From Paenibacillus psychroresistens (GTDB lineage Bacteria > Bacillota > Bacilli > Paenibacillales > NBRC-103111), in contig NZ_CP034235.1 of the NCBI RefSeq assembly GCF_009728935.1, positions 3,634,001 to 3,698,000 of the forward strand: a stretch of 64,000 bases of DNA. Direction: 5' to 3'. Shown here piece by piece: positions 35,663 through 43,607 of the stretch; within the stretch, counting starts at the first letter, position 1; each line of letters begins with the position of its first letter. Below the pieces are notes generated by a model. It had not been told where the DNA came from. It saw only the letters and a list, made by a program, of their open reading frames with translations, and searched no databases. The position numbers and the translations under genes are program-made.

Positions 35663-36003
35663 TTGAATTGGTAAGCGAAGAACGTTGTATTGAATGTAAC
35701 ATATGTGTATCCGTATGCCCAACCAATGTATTCGATAAAACTTCAGGCGGGATTCCTGTAATCGCACGTCAAAGTGATTGCCAAACCTGCTTTATGTGTG
35801 AAGTTTATTGTCCGGCTGATGCTTTATATGTAGCACCAGAGGTCGATGAGTCGCTAGCCTTTTCGGAGCAATTGCTTGGGGAGAATGGCATACTTGGGAG
35901 CTATAGAGAGCAGCTCGGTTGGGGTCATGGACGCAAATCTACAGCTAAGCTAGACGGTTCCTATGAAATGTATAAAGCTATGTACCACAAAGCTACGGAT
36001 TAG
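35659..36003 (+). CDS. Two-cluster [4Fe-4S] ferredoxin (copy 2)
   Basis: A 114-residue paralogue of the ferredoxin at 31908, with the same two C-x2-C-x2-C-x3-C-P motifs (CIECNICVSVCP, CQTCFMCEVYCP). An upstream TTG in frame would add 16 residues, but GGAGGTG nine bases before the ATG at 35659, the ATGA overlap with the flavoprotein and the homologous start of copy 1 all fix the start here. Confidence 0.9.
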   Translation: MIELVSEERCIECNICVSVCPTNVFDKTSGGIPVIARQSDCQTCFMCEVYCPADALYVAPEVDESLAFSEQLLGENGILGSYREQLGWGHGRKSTAKLDGSYEMYKAMYHKATD

Positions 36004-36006
36004 ATA

Positions 36007-37218
36007 ATGGGAAGCTGGCGCAAGCAATTTAGTTTTCTTTTGATCGTGCAATTTACAGTCATGACTGCACATGGCATGTTTATACCCATATTGCCTGCTT
36101 ATCTAATCGAGATTGGTGGGCTTAACAGCGATCAGCTCTTGGTGTGGAGCGGGCTAATTTTCGGAGCTAATTTCCTATCGATGATGATTGCCATGCCGCT
36201 TTTAGGCAAGATAGGGGATAGATATGGACAGAAGCCCGTGATGATTTGGTCTGGATTTGGCATGGTGATTGTTACTTTTCTGATGTTTTTTGCCCAACAC
36301 CCCCTTGATTTGGTGATCTTGCGCTTTATCCAGGGGTGTTTCACGGGTATTCTACCATTTACGATGGTTTTAGTTGTGCTTGGATCACCTAAAGAGAAAG
36401 TAGGAGTCTCCGTAGGAAGCTTGCAAATGGCTGGTGAGCTCGGCTCTGTGATTGGTCCATTGCTGGGTGGAGCACTATTAATCTTCTTGCATGCAAAATC
36501 TGTAATGCCGATGATGAGCTTTTTCATTCTGCTTGGTTCCTTATGCGTACTTTGGTTTATTAAAGAACCGGAACGAACAGTTCATGTTTTGCCCAAGCAG
36601 AACTTAATCGAGGATTGGAGGCAGGTTTGGCAAACCAGACCCTTTCAGCAGCTGCTGATTTCTGCTTTTTGCATCAATTTTGCTTTAGTGGGAACAAGTC
36701 CGATCATTCATTTCTATATTAAGCAATCATCCCATCTTATATGGAGTGAAGCGCTAAGTATTGGCATAGCACTTGCGGCAACTTCGCTAGCAGTCATCCT
36801 ATTCTCACCGCTGCTAGGAAAGCTTGCAGATCGTATCGGTCCCTTGCCGCTTCTAAAAATAGCGACGTTTGCTGCTGCTATCCTAGGCTTTACGCAAATG
36901 TATGTTCATTCCTATCTGAGCATTCTTATTTGCAGGTTTCTCCTTGGCTTATGTGTAGCTGCTATGATTCCGAATATCCAAGCGCAAATTCGCCGGTATA
37001 TGAAGCCAGGAATGGAAAGCAGAACCTTTATGATTAGCAATTCATGGATGTTTATGGGAAGTTTATTAGGACCTTTACTGAGTGGAGAGATTACGGCGAT
37101 CTTAGGGGTTAATGGTTGGTTCGGCGTCACAGGCTGCATTTTCGCTATCAGCTGCTGGCAGGCTTTTCGAATTGGACGGACGGCCTATGTCCACAAGCCA
37201 AGCTACAATCCAAACTGA
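36007..37218 (+). CDS. MFS transporter of the cassette
   Basis: A 403-residue major facilitator protein with about twelve membrane helices and the family signature after helix 2 (GKIGDRYGQKPVM), repeated more weakly in the second half (GKLADRIGPLPLL). It starts 3 bases after the ferredoxin stop, so it belongs to the same transcript. Drug/H+ antiporter-type (DHA1) sequence suggests export, perhaps of a cleavage product or toxic intermediate. No ribosome site of strength is visible; translation may rely on coupling. Confidence 0.88.
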   Translation: MGSWRKQFSFLLIVQFTVMTAHGMFIPILPAYLIEIGGLNSDQLLVWSGLIFGANFLSMMIAMPLLGKIGDRYGQKPVMIWSGFGMVIVTFLMFFAQHPLDLVILRFIQGCFTGILPFTMVLVVLGSPKEKVGVSVGSLQMAGELGSVIGPLLGGALLIFLHAKSVMPMMSFFILLGSLCVLWFIKEPERTVHVLPKQNLIEDWRQVWQTRPFQQLLISAFCINFALVGTSPIIHFYIKQSSHLIWSEALSIGIALAATSLAVILFSPLLGKLADRIGPLPLLKIATFAAAILGFTQMYVHSYLSILICRFLLGLCVAAMIPNIQAQIRRYMKPGMESRTFMISNSWMFMGSLLGPLLSGEITAILGVNGWFGVTGCIFAISCWQAFRIGRTAYVHKPSYNPN

Positions 37219-37248
37219 AAATAGGTACTTAAGTAATCTCTTATACTC

Positions 37249-37257
37249 TGGTATAAT
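37249..37257 (+). promoter_or_regulatory. Extended -10 promoter of the second nitroreductase
   Basis: TGGTATAAT lies 45 bases before the start at 37302. It gives this gene its own transcription start in addition to read-through from the cassette. Confidence 0.5.
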
Positions 37258-37301
37258 GATAATAGCTACTAAACTTAATATAGAAAGTTGGTTTTTATCG
37301 A

Positions 37302-37922
37302 ATGAGCTCAATTGAGAAACAAGCCTTTCATCCCGCACTAGACCTATTAGAAGTTGTAAAAAATAACCGTGAACCTGAGCATGAAGTAAGTCCCCTTTTT
37401 TTAAACCGCTGGTCACCGCGTGCTTACACGGATCAAAAAGTACCTGATGCAGAATTGAACCAATTGCTAGAGGCAGCTCGATGGGCTCCATCCTCGAATA
37501 ATCAGCAGCCATGGAGATTTTATGTGGCGAATACGGAAGCTAAGCTTGAGGTTTTCAGACAATTCATCGTGCCATTCAATCTATCGTGGATGAGTCAAGT
37601 ACCTCAGTTGATCTTATTGGGATCAGCTAAGCTAACTCCTAAGGGAGACCCTAATGGAGCACATGCATTTGATGCAGGATCCGCTTGGTCGCATATCGCA
37701 TTGCAAGCTACATTGCTTGGACTAAGTTCTCATGCGATCGGTGGATTTGATAGTAATAAGGCACGTGAGCTATTAAATGTACCCGCTGATATTGACTTGC
37801 ATGCCGTTATTGTTATTGGCTATCAAGGAGATAAAGCTACTTTATCAGAAGCTCTGCAAGAGCGTGAGAAGCCAAATCAACGTAATCCTTTGTCTGCTAG
37901 TATTGTCGAGTGGAACGCGTAA
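37302..37922 (+). CDS. Nitroreductase-family FMN oxidoreductase (copy 2)
   Basis: A 206-residue paralogue of the enzyme at 33411, matching through FLNRWSPRAYTDQKV, EAARWAPSSNNQQPWRF and the C-terminal QEREKPNQRNPLS. It has a separate promoter and a weak ribosome site (GAAAG), so its level may differ from copy 1. It closes the cassette and is followed by a 20-bp bidirectional terminator. Confidence 0.9.
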   Translation: MSSIEKQAFHPALDLLEVVKNNREPEHEVSPLFLNRWSPRAYTDQKVPDAELNQLLEAARWAPSSNNQQPWRFYVANTEAKLEVFRQFIVPFNLSWMSQVPQLILLGSAKLTPKGDPNGAHAFDAGSAWSHIALQATLLGLSSHAIGGFDSNKARELLNVPADIDLHAVIVIGYQGDKATLSEALQEREKPNQRNPLSASIVEWNA

Positions 37923-37935
37923 TAGCATACTTGAA

Positions 37936-37980
37936 AAAAAGCTGTTGAGAAGCCTAATGGGCTTCTCAACAGCTTTTTTG
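37936..37980. terminator. Strong bidirectional terminator
   Basis: A perfect 20-bp stem (37936-37955 with 37961-37980) with a 5-base loop has an A tract on the left and a T tract on the right. It separates the plus-strand cassette from the convergent MFS gene. Confidence 0.95.
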
Positions 37981-37995
37981 TCGAACGCTTTAAGG

Positions 37996-39234
37996 TCATT
38001 GTCCGCGCAAGGCTTCATCCTTAGGCAGGAAGACGGTTAGTAATCCAATGAGCGGCAAATAAGAGCAAATTTTCATAATAAAAGCGATACTGGTTTCATC
38101 TGCAATAAAGCCGAGGACAGCGGAACCTAGCCCGCCTAATCCAAAAGCAAGGCCGAAGAATAAACCGGAAACCAACCCCACTTTACCAGGAAGCAATTCT
38201 TGGGCATAAACCACAATGATTGAAAAAGCCGAGGATAAAACAAAACCTGCGCATACGCATAAAACACCTGACCAGAATATATTGGCATAAGGCAACAAAA
38301 TGGAGAATGGAGCTGTGCCTAGAATCGAGAACCAAATTATTTTGCGTCGCCCAAAGCGGTCAGATAAAGGTCCACCGATGAATGTCCCTGCCGCTGCCGC
38401 TGCTAAGAAGGCAAAAATAAACAGCTGAGCATGCTTAACCGTGACGCCAACATTGCCAACGAGGAAGAAGTTATAAAAGCTAGTAATACTAGCCATATAC
38501 ACATTTTTCGAGAAAACCAGTAATATCAATATCGTCAAGGCAAAGCCAACCTGGCGTCTAGTAAGTAAATTCGCTTTAACAGCAGCTTTAGGCTTTGTTG
38601 ATCTGCGTGCGAGTAAATTCTGCCTGCTATACCAGCCTGCCACGAAGAATTGAATGATGATAGCAGTACCGGCAGCAATTGTAAACCAGATGACTCCAAA
38701 TTGACCAAGCGGTAAAAAAATAAATGCGGTCATTAACGGTCCTAACGAGCTGCCTATGTTGCCTCCTACTTGGAATATAGATTGGGCTAATCCACGTTTT
38801 TGTCCAGCTGCCATGTAAGCTACTCTTGAGGATTCTGGATGAAAGATGGAAGAACCAACACCTACGCAAGCGACAGCAAGTAGCACAGAGGCATAATTAG
38901 GCGCTATCGCAAGGGCAATGATGCCAATTAGCGTAAAACATACGCCGATAGGCAAAATATATGGTTTAGGATGCTTATCCGCATACAAACCAATCATCGG
39001 CTGTAAAACGGATGCGGTAAGGTTCATACATAAGGCTATGATACCGATTTGTGCAAAATTTAGATTTAAAGAATCATGAAGTATCGGGAATAGAGCAGAG
39101 ATGCTGGATTGCATCGAATCATTTAACAAATGGACAATGCTGATCGCAAAAAGGATCGGATAAATAGTTGCTGGAACAGCAGCCGAAAGATTAGCAGTAG
39201 AATTAGGTGCCGGATTTGGCAATGTTTTTGACAT
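37996..39234 (-). CDS. Fosmidomycin-resistance-like MFS transporter
   Basis: A 412-residue major facilitator protein of the Fsr group: about twelve helices, HLLNDSMQSSISALFPIL in helix 1, VGSSIFHPESSRVAYMA in the first half and GGPLSDRFGRRKII between helices 8 and 9. E. coli Fsr exports fosmidomycin; natural substrates are unclear. It lies 20 bases after the thiamine-binding protein gene on the same strand, forming a two-gene operon. Confidence 0.9.
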   Translation of the reverse strand: MSKTLPNPAPNSTANLSAAVPATIYPILFAISIVHLLNDSMQSSISALFPILHDSLNLNFAQIGIIALCMNLTASVLQPMIGLYADKHPKPYILPIGVCFTLIGIIALAIAPNYASVLLAVACVGVGSSIFHPESSRVAYMAAGQKRGLAQSIFQVGGNIGSSLGPLMTAFIFLPLGQFGVIWFTIAAGTAIIIQFFVAGWYSRQNLLARRSTKPKAAVKANLLTRRQVGFALTILILLVFSKNVYMASITSFYNFFLVGNVGVTVKHAQLFIFAFLAAAAAGTFIGGPLSDRFGRRKIIWFSILGTAPFSILLPYANIFWSGVLCVCAGFVLSSAFSIIVVYAQELLPGKVGLVSGLFFGLAFGLGGLGSAVLGFIADETSIAFIMKICSYLPLIGLLTVFLPKDEALRGQ

Positions 39235-39254
39235 GTGGTTATTTCCTTTCTGAG

Positions 39255-39557
39255 TTAAAGCTTATCTGTGACAGATTTCATTTTTTGAGCTATGGAGCCT
39301 GTTATGTCACGACGATCATCTATTTTGATTGAAGTGGAGACACGGGCAGCGCCATTCAAGAACGGAATTTCGTGCAAGCGACGAATGACCGTAAACAAAT
39401 CCTCTAATGAGCCTTCAATTATAGTACTCATCGCCGTGAGCTCATAATGAATGGCTTCTGGAGCATGCTCCAGCTCCTTGACAAGATCAGCGACATAGCT
39501 GCTCAGGCTGGTGGTTCCGGTCCCAATGGGGATAATCGTAACTTCGACAATAGCCAT
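39255..39557 (-). CDS. MTH1187/YqgV-family thiamine-binding protein
   Basis: A 100-residue protein of the MTH1187 family (B. subtilis YqgV), whose members bind thiamine or its analogues. The family start VEVTIIPIGTGTTSLSSYVADLV and the later HYELTAMSTIIEG are recognisable. AAAGGAG lies just upstream of the ATG. No TPP riboswitch is present in the ~100-base leader. Pairing with an Fsr-type exporter may point to export or handling of a thiamine-like compound. Confidence 0.9.
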   Translation of the reverse strand: MAIVEVTIIPIGTGTTSLSSYVADLVKELEHAPEAIHYELTAMSTIIEGSLEDLFTVIRRLHEIPFLNGAARVSTSIKIDDRRDITGSIAQKMKSVTDKL

Positions 39558-39658
39558 ATATGATCTCCTTTAACGTTTAGTTGAATTTTAAATCTTATCT
39601 TACCACTTAGCATGCAAATAAAAAATGCTTTTTATCAAAAAGTTAATTTTAATAAGCA

Positions 39659-39697
39659 AAAACCCAAACATCGCCCTCAAGAGGATGTTTGGGTTTT
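39659..39697. terminator. Terminator after the secreted glycosidase gene
   Basis: A perfect 14-bp stem (39659-39672 with 39684-39697) with an 11-base loop lies 15 bases beyond the minus-strand stop at 39712. Read on the minus strand it ends in a T-rich tract. Confidence 0.87.
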
Positions 39698-39711
39698 GAT
39701 AAAGCTAATAT

Positions 39712-41973
39712 CTAATTTTTAACTATGGAAACATCATCGATTTGCAGTGAAGTATTGCCCGGTGAATCTAGATAGAATCCAATATCGAGCTGTCCGTTCG
39801 ATACATTAACTGATCTGCTGATTTTAGTATACACATCGGATGGGTTAATATTCGCGTAAAGAGCTGAACCACCGTAGTCAGCTAATTCCATCCGCACAGT
39901 CAATGGATTGCCGCCGTATACTCGTTCTTTCACCCAAGCTGAAACCGTATAGCTCCCATTCGTAAGACCGCTTAGCTTTTGGTGTACACTTTGTTTAAAG
40001 GCATTGTTATTGTGAAAATACAACTTATTCATCCCACTGTGATTATCATTCGTGTCAACACCAAAAGCAGCGGATTGTCCATCGGGATGCCATTCTGACC
40101 ATCCGTTAAGATTGTTGGACTCAAAACCTGCATTTTGAATTAAGCTTGCTGTGCCCGAAGCTGTTTTGTCCAACTCAATGTAATCTAAATTAATCGCACC
40201 TGAATCCGCAGCTGTACGTTCGATCGTAATTAAATTAACACCTTTTTTCAAGCTTATTTGATCCGATTTATTCGACCAAGTATCCCAATTCGCGAGGTTG
40301 GGGAAGGATACGGTCTTAGCTGGCTGAACAGAAGTACCGTTCTCATCCACGACTTTGACCTTCATTGTACTCGTAGTACCTACAGAGTTTCCATATCTAT
40401 AGGATATTGGATAGCTGCCAGTGGATGGAGCCTCAACAGCATAAACGATTTTGGCGCCTACATTCCCTAAGCCATCCACAAAACCAAATCCGGAATATCC
40501 TTTGTGATCGTTATTAAAATGTGTCCCATTCAACCAAGTGGCAACCTCAGACTGATAACGTATGGACGAACCCACTGGAGAAATCTGAACTATCTTCGAT
40601 GCATGTGCATTTAAATTCGGATTTAAGCTAGCAATGGAACCGAGATTAGCATTGGTCCATAGATCTTTGGTACTTGCCGATCCATTAAGCCCCAGATCAG
40701 TCTTATAATCGACCGAACGGACTTGGGAGGAATCATCCCGATTGAACAAGCTGACAACCCAACTGCCATCTGGCAGCTGTCCAAGCCATTTCTCGGAATC
40801 TCTAGCGTTGGGATCCGTATTGAAGGGATTCCCATTCCTATAATAGGGTTTACCGACAAAGCCTTGGTTATGCAAATCGAGCATGTTGGCATTCTTATAA
40901 AAGCTGCCATAGGTGCTAATTGTTGAATACTGATCTGTAATTGCAATGGGGGACCCCGCCATTGTGAACAGATTAATAATGGATCTTCGTTCATCATCAT
41001 TGCTAAATTTGTTCATACGGATAAAGTCGCCATCAAGAATCATATTCGAACCTCGACCAGCTATATCTGAAAATCCGGTAAAACCCATAAACGGGTTAGC
41101 CCATTGGGACCAGCCGTTTATCCAATTCTGTCTTTGTCCACTGAGATTCTGCCAGCCTCCATGAGCCAAATCTTCATTAATTCGGACCATGTCGCCATAA
41201 GGAAGTTCGGAAGCAGCATGATTTTTAAGATGCGGCATAACCAAGCTTAGCTCCATATCATTCCCTGCTGCTTCATGCATCCATTTTAAAGCAAGCTTAT
41301 AATTTTCGGTTCCATGGTCAATGCCTTTGTACGAATCTTTATCTCTGCCGGTCTCGTACCAGGATAGAAAATCGATCCGTAGGAAGGTGACACCCATATT
41401 CTTAAAATATTGAATATATCCCTTTAAGTATTCTTCAGCACCCGGTTTAGCTACATCGAGCCAGTAGAGATCTTTATTGAAAGTATCTTTAGAGCTGGCG
41501 ATATCTTTAACGAGATAATTGGTTCCCACTACTTTCTTTGAAGGATCAGAAGCCGCGCTTCTTGTAACCCAAAGCGGGTTATAATACATCCCCATATCCA
41601 AGCCTTTTTTCTGAATGTAGTTAGCCCAATAAGTCCAGTCATGTGTCCAATTATCATTATGATTAAGGATGTAACCGTTCTCATTGGTTTCCTGTGCTTG
41701 CTCGATCCAGCCATCTGCAGTAACCATGTTATAGCCGGAGGCTTTGTAATCTTTGGCGATCCAATCGATGTTCTTCTTCCATTCTTGTTCATCCATAGGT
41801 GAATCGTGAGTATATTGATATTCGTATGTGCTCCAATATAAAGGTCCAGTTCCATCTTGTGTGAATTGGCTCTCACGTGCAGATGCAGGTGCTATTGCTA
41901 GAACTCCAGACATGATTAAGCTCATGCCAACTAATGCCCAACTGCGGATTTTCGTTTTATTCTGTTTGCCCAT
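39712..41973 (-). CDS. Secreted modular glycosidase (alpha-galactosidase-like) with CBMs
   Basis: A large exported enzyme. Residue numbers below count from an upstream ATG at 41994; the ATG at 41973 has the only ribosome-like element (AAAGGA) at usable distance. The signal peptide ends near ASA (39). The catalytic barrel (~45-390) resembles clan GH-D (GH27/GH36) enzymes: a probable nucleophile Asp208 in FLRIDFLSW and a probable acid/base in MVRINEDL (271-276). A CBM6/CBM35-like module (~485-625, NLDYIELDK at its end) and a CBM4/9-like module (~630-760, NAGFESNNLNGW; QIDDVSIV) follow. The precise sugar is unknown; alpha-galactoside-containing polymers are likely. Confidence 0.85.
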   Translation of the reverse strand: MGKQNKTKIRSWALVGMSLIMSGVLAIAPASARESQFTQDGTGPLYWSTYEYQYTHDSPMDEQEWKKNIDWIAKDYKASGYNMVTADGWIEQAQETNENGYILNHNDNWTHDWTYWANYIQKKGLDMGMYYNPLWVTRSAASDPSKKVVGTNYLVKDIASSKDTFNKDLYWLDVAKPGAEEYLKGYIQYFKNMGVTFLRIDFLSWYETGRDKDSYKGIDHGTENYKLALKWMHEAAGNDMELSLVMPHLKNHAASELPYGDMVRINEDLAHGGWQNLSGQRQNWINGWSQWANPFMGFTGFSDIAGRGSNMILDGDFIRMNKFSNDDERRSIINLFTMAGSPIAITDQYSTISTYGSFYKNANMLDLHNQGFVGKPYYRNGNPFNTDPNARDSEKWLGQLPDGSWVVSLFNRDDSSQVRSVDYKTDLGLNGSASTKDLWTNANLGSIASLNPNLNAHASKIVQISPVGSSIRYQSEVATWLNGTHFNNDHKGYSGFGFVDGLGNVGAKIVYAVEAPSTGSYPISYRYGNSVGTTSTMKVKVVDENGTSVQPAKTVSFPNLANWDTWSNKSDQISLKKGVNLITIERTAADSGAINLDYIELDKTASGTASLIQNAGFESNNLNGWSEWHPDGQSAAFGVDTNDNHSGMNKLYFHNNNAFKQSVHQKLSGLTNGSYTVSAWVKERVYGGNPLTVRMELADYGGSALYANINPSDVYTKISRSVNVSNGQLDIGFYLDSPGNTSLQIDDVSIVKN

Positions 41974-41994
41974 GATGTTATTCATTCCTTTCAT

Positions 41995-42338
41995 TCAACC
42001 AATTGTTGAACTTATAAACTAAATCTTTTACTTCTTTATTTTACAATTAAAAACCTTAAGTTCCTATAACTTAATATTACCAATAGCAATGTAGAAGAAA
42101 AGTGAGTCATAGGTATATTTTTCAATCTCGATGAATATGTCCACAATTCTTAAGCTCAATACGCATATCCTTTAGAAAGTGAGCTTTTTTGTAGCCGAAT
42201 TATACTGTTAACGCGCAACTTGTTGCATTTCCATCATTCGTAAGAAATCCGCGAGAATCCCCGTGTTTAGATGGAATGGAATCATTAATTGTTGCCCGTT
42301 ACCAGTATACAAACTTGAAGAATGGGGGAAACGCTACA
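41995..42338. other. Divergent intergenic region
   Basis: About 340 bases between the divergent glycosidase and glycosyltransferase genes. It holds an AT-rich stretch, an imperfect hairpin with a T tract (AAGCTCA 42152-42158 with TGAGCTT 42180-42186, then TTTT) and a GAATCCCCGTG motif at about 42255. No convincing promoter pair or coding sequence was found. Confidence 0.5.
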
Positions 42339-43448
42339 ATGTTAAGTAAAACCATAGGCAGCAGCCTAAGTCTAACTATAAGCAAAAACGGAAAAAATAA
42401 AGCCAGAAGAAGGCTTAAAGCCAAGCATAAACATAAGGGCAAACACAAACACAAGAGCCATAAACGAAAGAATAAGCATAAACGTTTAAGAATTATCCAA
42501 GTCATCTCCAATTACCCGCAAGCCAACCGCGTACCCCCAACCAACCAAGGTGGAACAGAAAAAATAGTCTATGAATTAACGGAAGAGCTAGTGCATCGTG
42601 GACAGGATGTTTACTTATATGCAGCAAAAGGAAGTCGAAGCAGCGCGAGGTTAATTACTTATCCGAAGGGCTTGAAGTCCAAATCCATTGGTTCATTTGT
42701 ATTAAACACACTCCCCAAAAAAGTAGATATCATTCATGACCACACCTTTAAATCTGTGTTAGGCAGATCAAAAACCAAGATCCCCACACTTTGTACCTTG
42801 CATATGCCAGAAAAGCATTGGGTGAAGCATCCCGTTTATGTGAGTAAACGAGCCCGATCTGTAATGGGGAAGGGCAGGGGCTTCTATGTCCACAATGGAA
42901 TCAATCCGCGTGATTACCAATATAGTGAGAATAAACAGGGGTTTTTGCTGTTTATTGGCCGCATTCTCAAATCAAAAGGCATTCTGCATGCATTGGATAT
43001 TGCCGATATTACGAAAAAGAAGCTAATTATCGCGGGTCCAATTAAAGATAACAAGCTTTTTAAAAATAAAATTTTACCACGTATAAAGCGGAATCCAAGA
43101 ATTCGTTATGTTGGAGCGGTTGGCGGAAAGAAAAAACAGCAGCTGCTGAAACATGCATCTTGTCTGCTGTTCCCAACCGTTTGGGAAGAACCATTTGGTT
43201 TAGTGATGATTGAGGCTATGGCATGCGGAACACCAGTGGTTGCTTTGAATAACGGAGCAGTTCCGGAAATTTTAGCTAGATTTCCTGAGTTAATCTGCAA
43301 AAATGTAAAACAAATGGTACGAAAAGTAAAACGAGGTCGTTACCCCTCCTCAAGAAAGCTGCGAAAGTATGTTATGGAGAAATATACCACTAAGAAAATG
43401 ACAGATAGATATTTAAAGCTTTACAACAAAATAAGAAGGAGGGGATGA
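42339..43448 (+). CDS. GT4-family glycosyltransferase with Lys/His-rich N-terminus
   Basis: A 369-residue protein. The reading frame opens earlier, but GGGGGAA eight bases before the ATG at 42339 fixes the start. Residues ~17-52 form an extremely basic tract of Lys, His and Arg. The rest is a GT-B glycosyltransferase of family 4: NQGGTEKIVYELTEELVHRG at the acceptor domain, LLFIGRILKSKGI at the donor domain start, and the nucleotide-sugar site EEPFGLVMIEAMACGTPVV. The sugar is unknown. The basic tract might bind anionic wall polymer, membrane or nucleic acid. Confidence 0.87.
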   Translation: MLSKTIGSSLSLTISKNGKNKARRRLKAKHKHKGKHKHKSHKRKNKHKRLRIIQVISNYPQANRVPPTNQGGTEKIVYELTEELVHRGQDVYLYAAKGSRSSARLITYPKGLKSKSIGSFVLNTLPKKVDIIHDHTFKSVLGRSKTKIPTLCTLHMPEKHWVKHPVYVSKRARSVMGKGRGFYVHNGINPRDYQYSENKQGFLLFIGRILKSKGILHALDIADITKKKLIIAGPIKDNKLFKNKILPRIKRNPRIRYVGAVGGKKKQQLLKHASCLLFPTVWEEPFGLVMIEAMACGTPVVALNNGAVPEILARFPELICKNVKQMVRKVKRGRYPSSRKLRKYVMEKYTTKKMTDRYLKLYNKIRRRG

Positions 43449-43514
43449 GAGTTTTTGCATACACCTCTGAATTATAACGATGAAGGCAAACCGTTTTATG
43501 ATCTTGTCCACATG

Positions 43515-43579
43515 TGTTATACTAACCTACAACTACCACGAATGATCCTGCCTTGCAGAAATCATTTGTGGTTTTTTTT
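43515..43579 (+). terminator. Extended -10 followed by strong terminator
   Basis: A 12-bp outer stem (43535-43546 with 43561-43572, one G-T pair) encloses a small inner CTGC/GCAG hairpin and is followed by eight T residues. TGTTATACT, an extended -10, lies at 43515-43523, so transcription starting there would meet the hairpin at once. It mainly ends the glycosyltransferase transcript. Confidence 0.85.
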
Positions 43580-43607
43580 AATTAACTAGATGAAGGTGGT
43601 TATTAGG

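Noticed and set aside
37252..37315. Short plus-strand reading frame starting at 37112 through the nitroreductase start
   Set aside because: It lies across the MFS gene end and the promoter region without a ribosome site and is a frame shadow.
39558..39658. TPP riboswitch before the thiamine-binding protein gene
   Set aside because: The leader is short and lacks the CTGAGA and ACCTGA-type conserved segments.
42276..42338. N-terminal extension of the glycosyltransferase from a TTG at 42276
   Set aside because: There is no ribosome site there, whereas GGGGGAA precedes the ATG at 42339.
42299..42511. Leu-rich reading frame on the minus strand opposite the glycosyltransferase N-terminus
   Set aside because: It is the complement of the Lys/His-rich tract; hydrophobicity results from the opposite codons, and there is no ribosome site.
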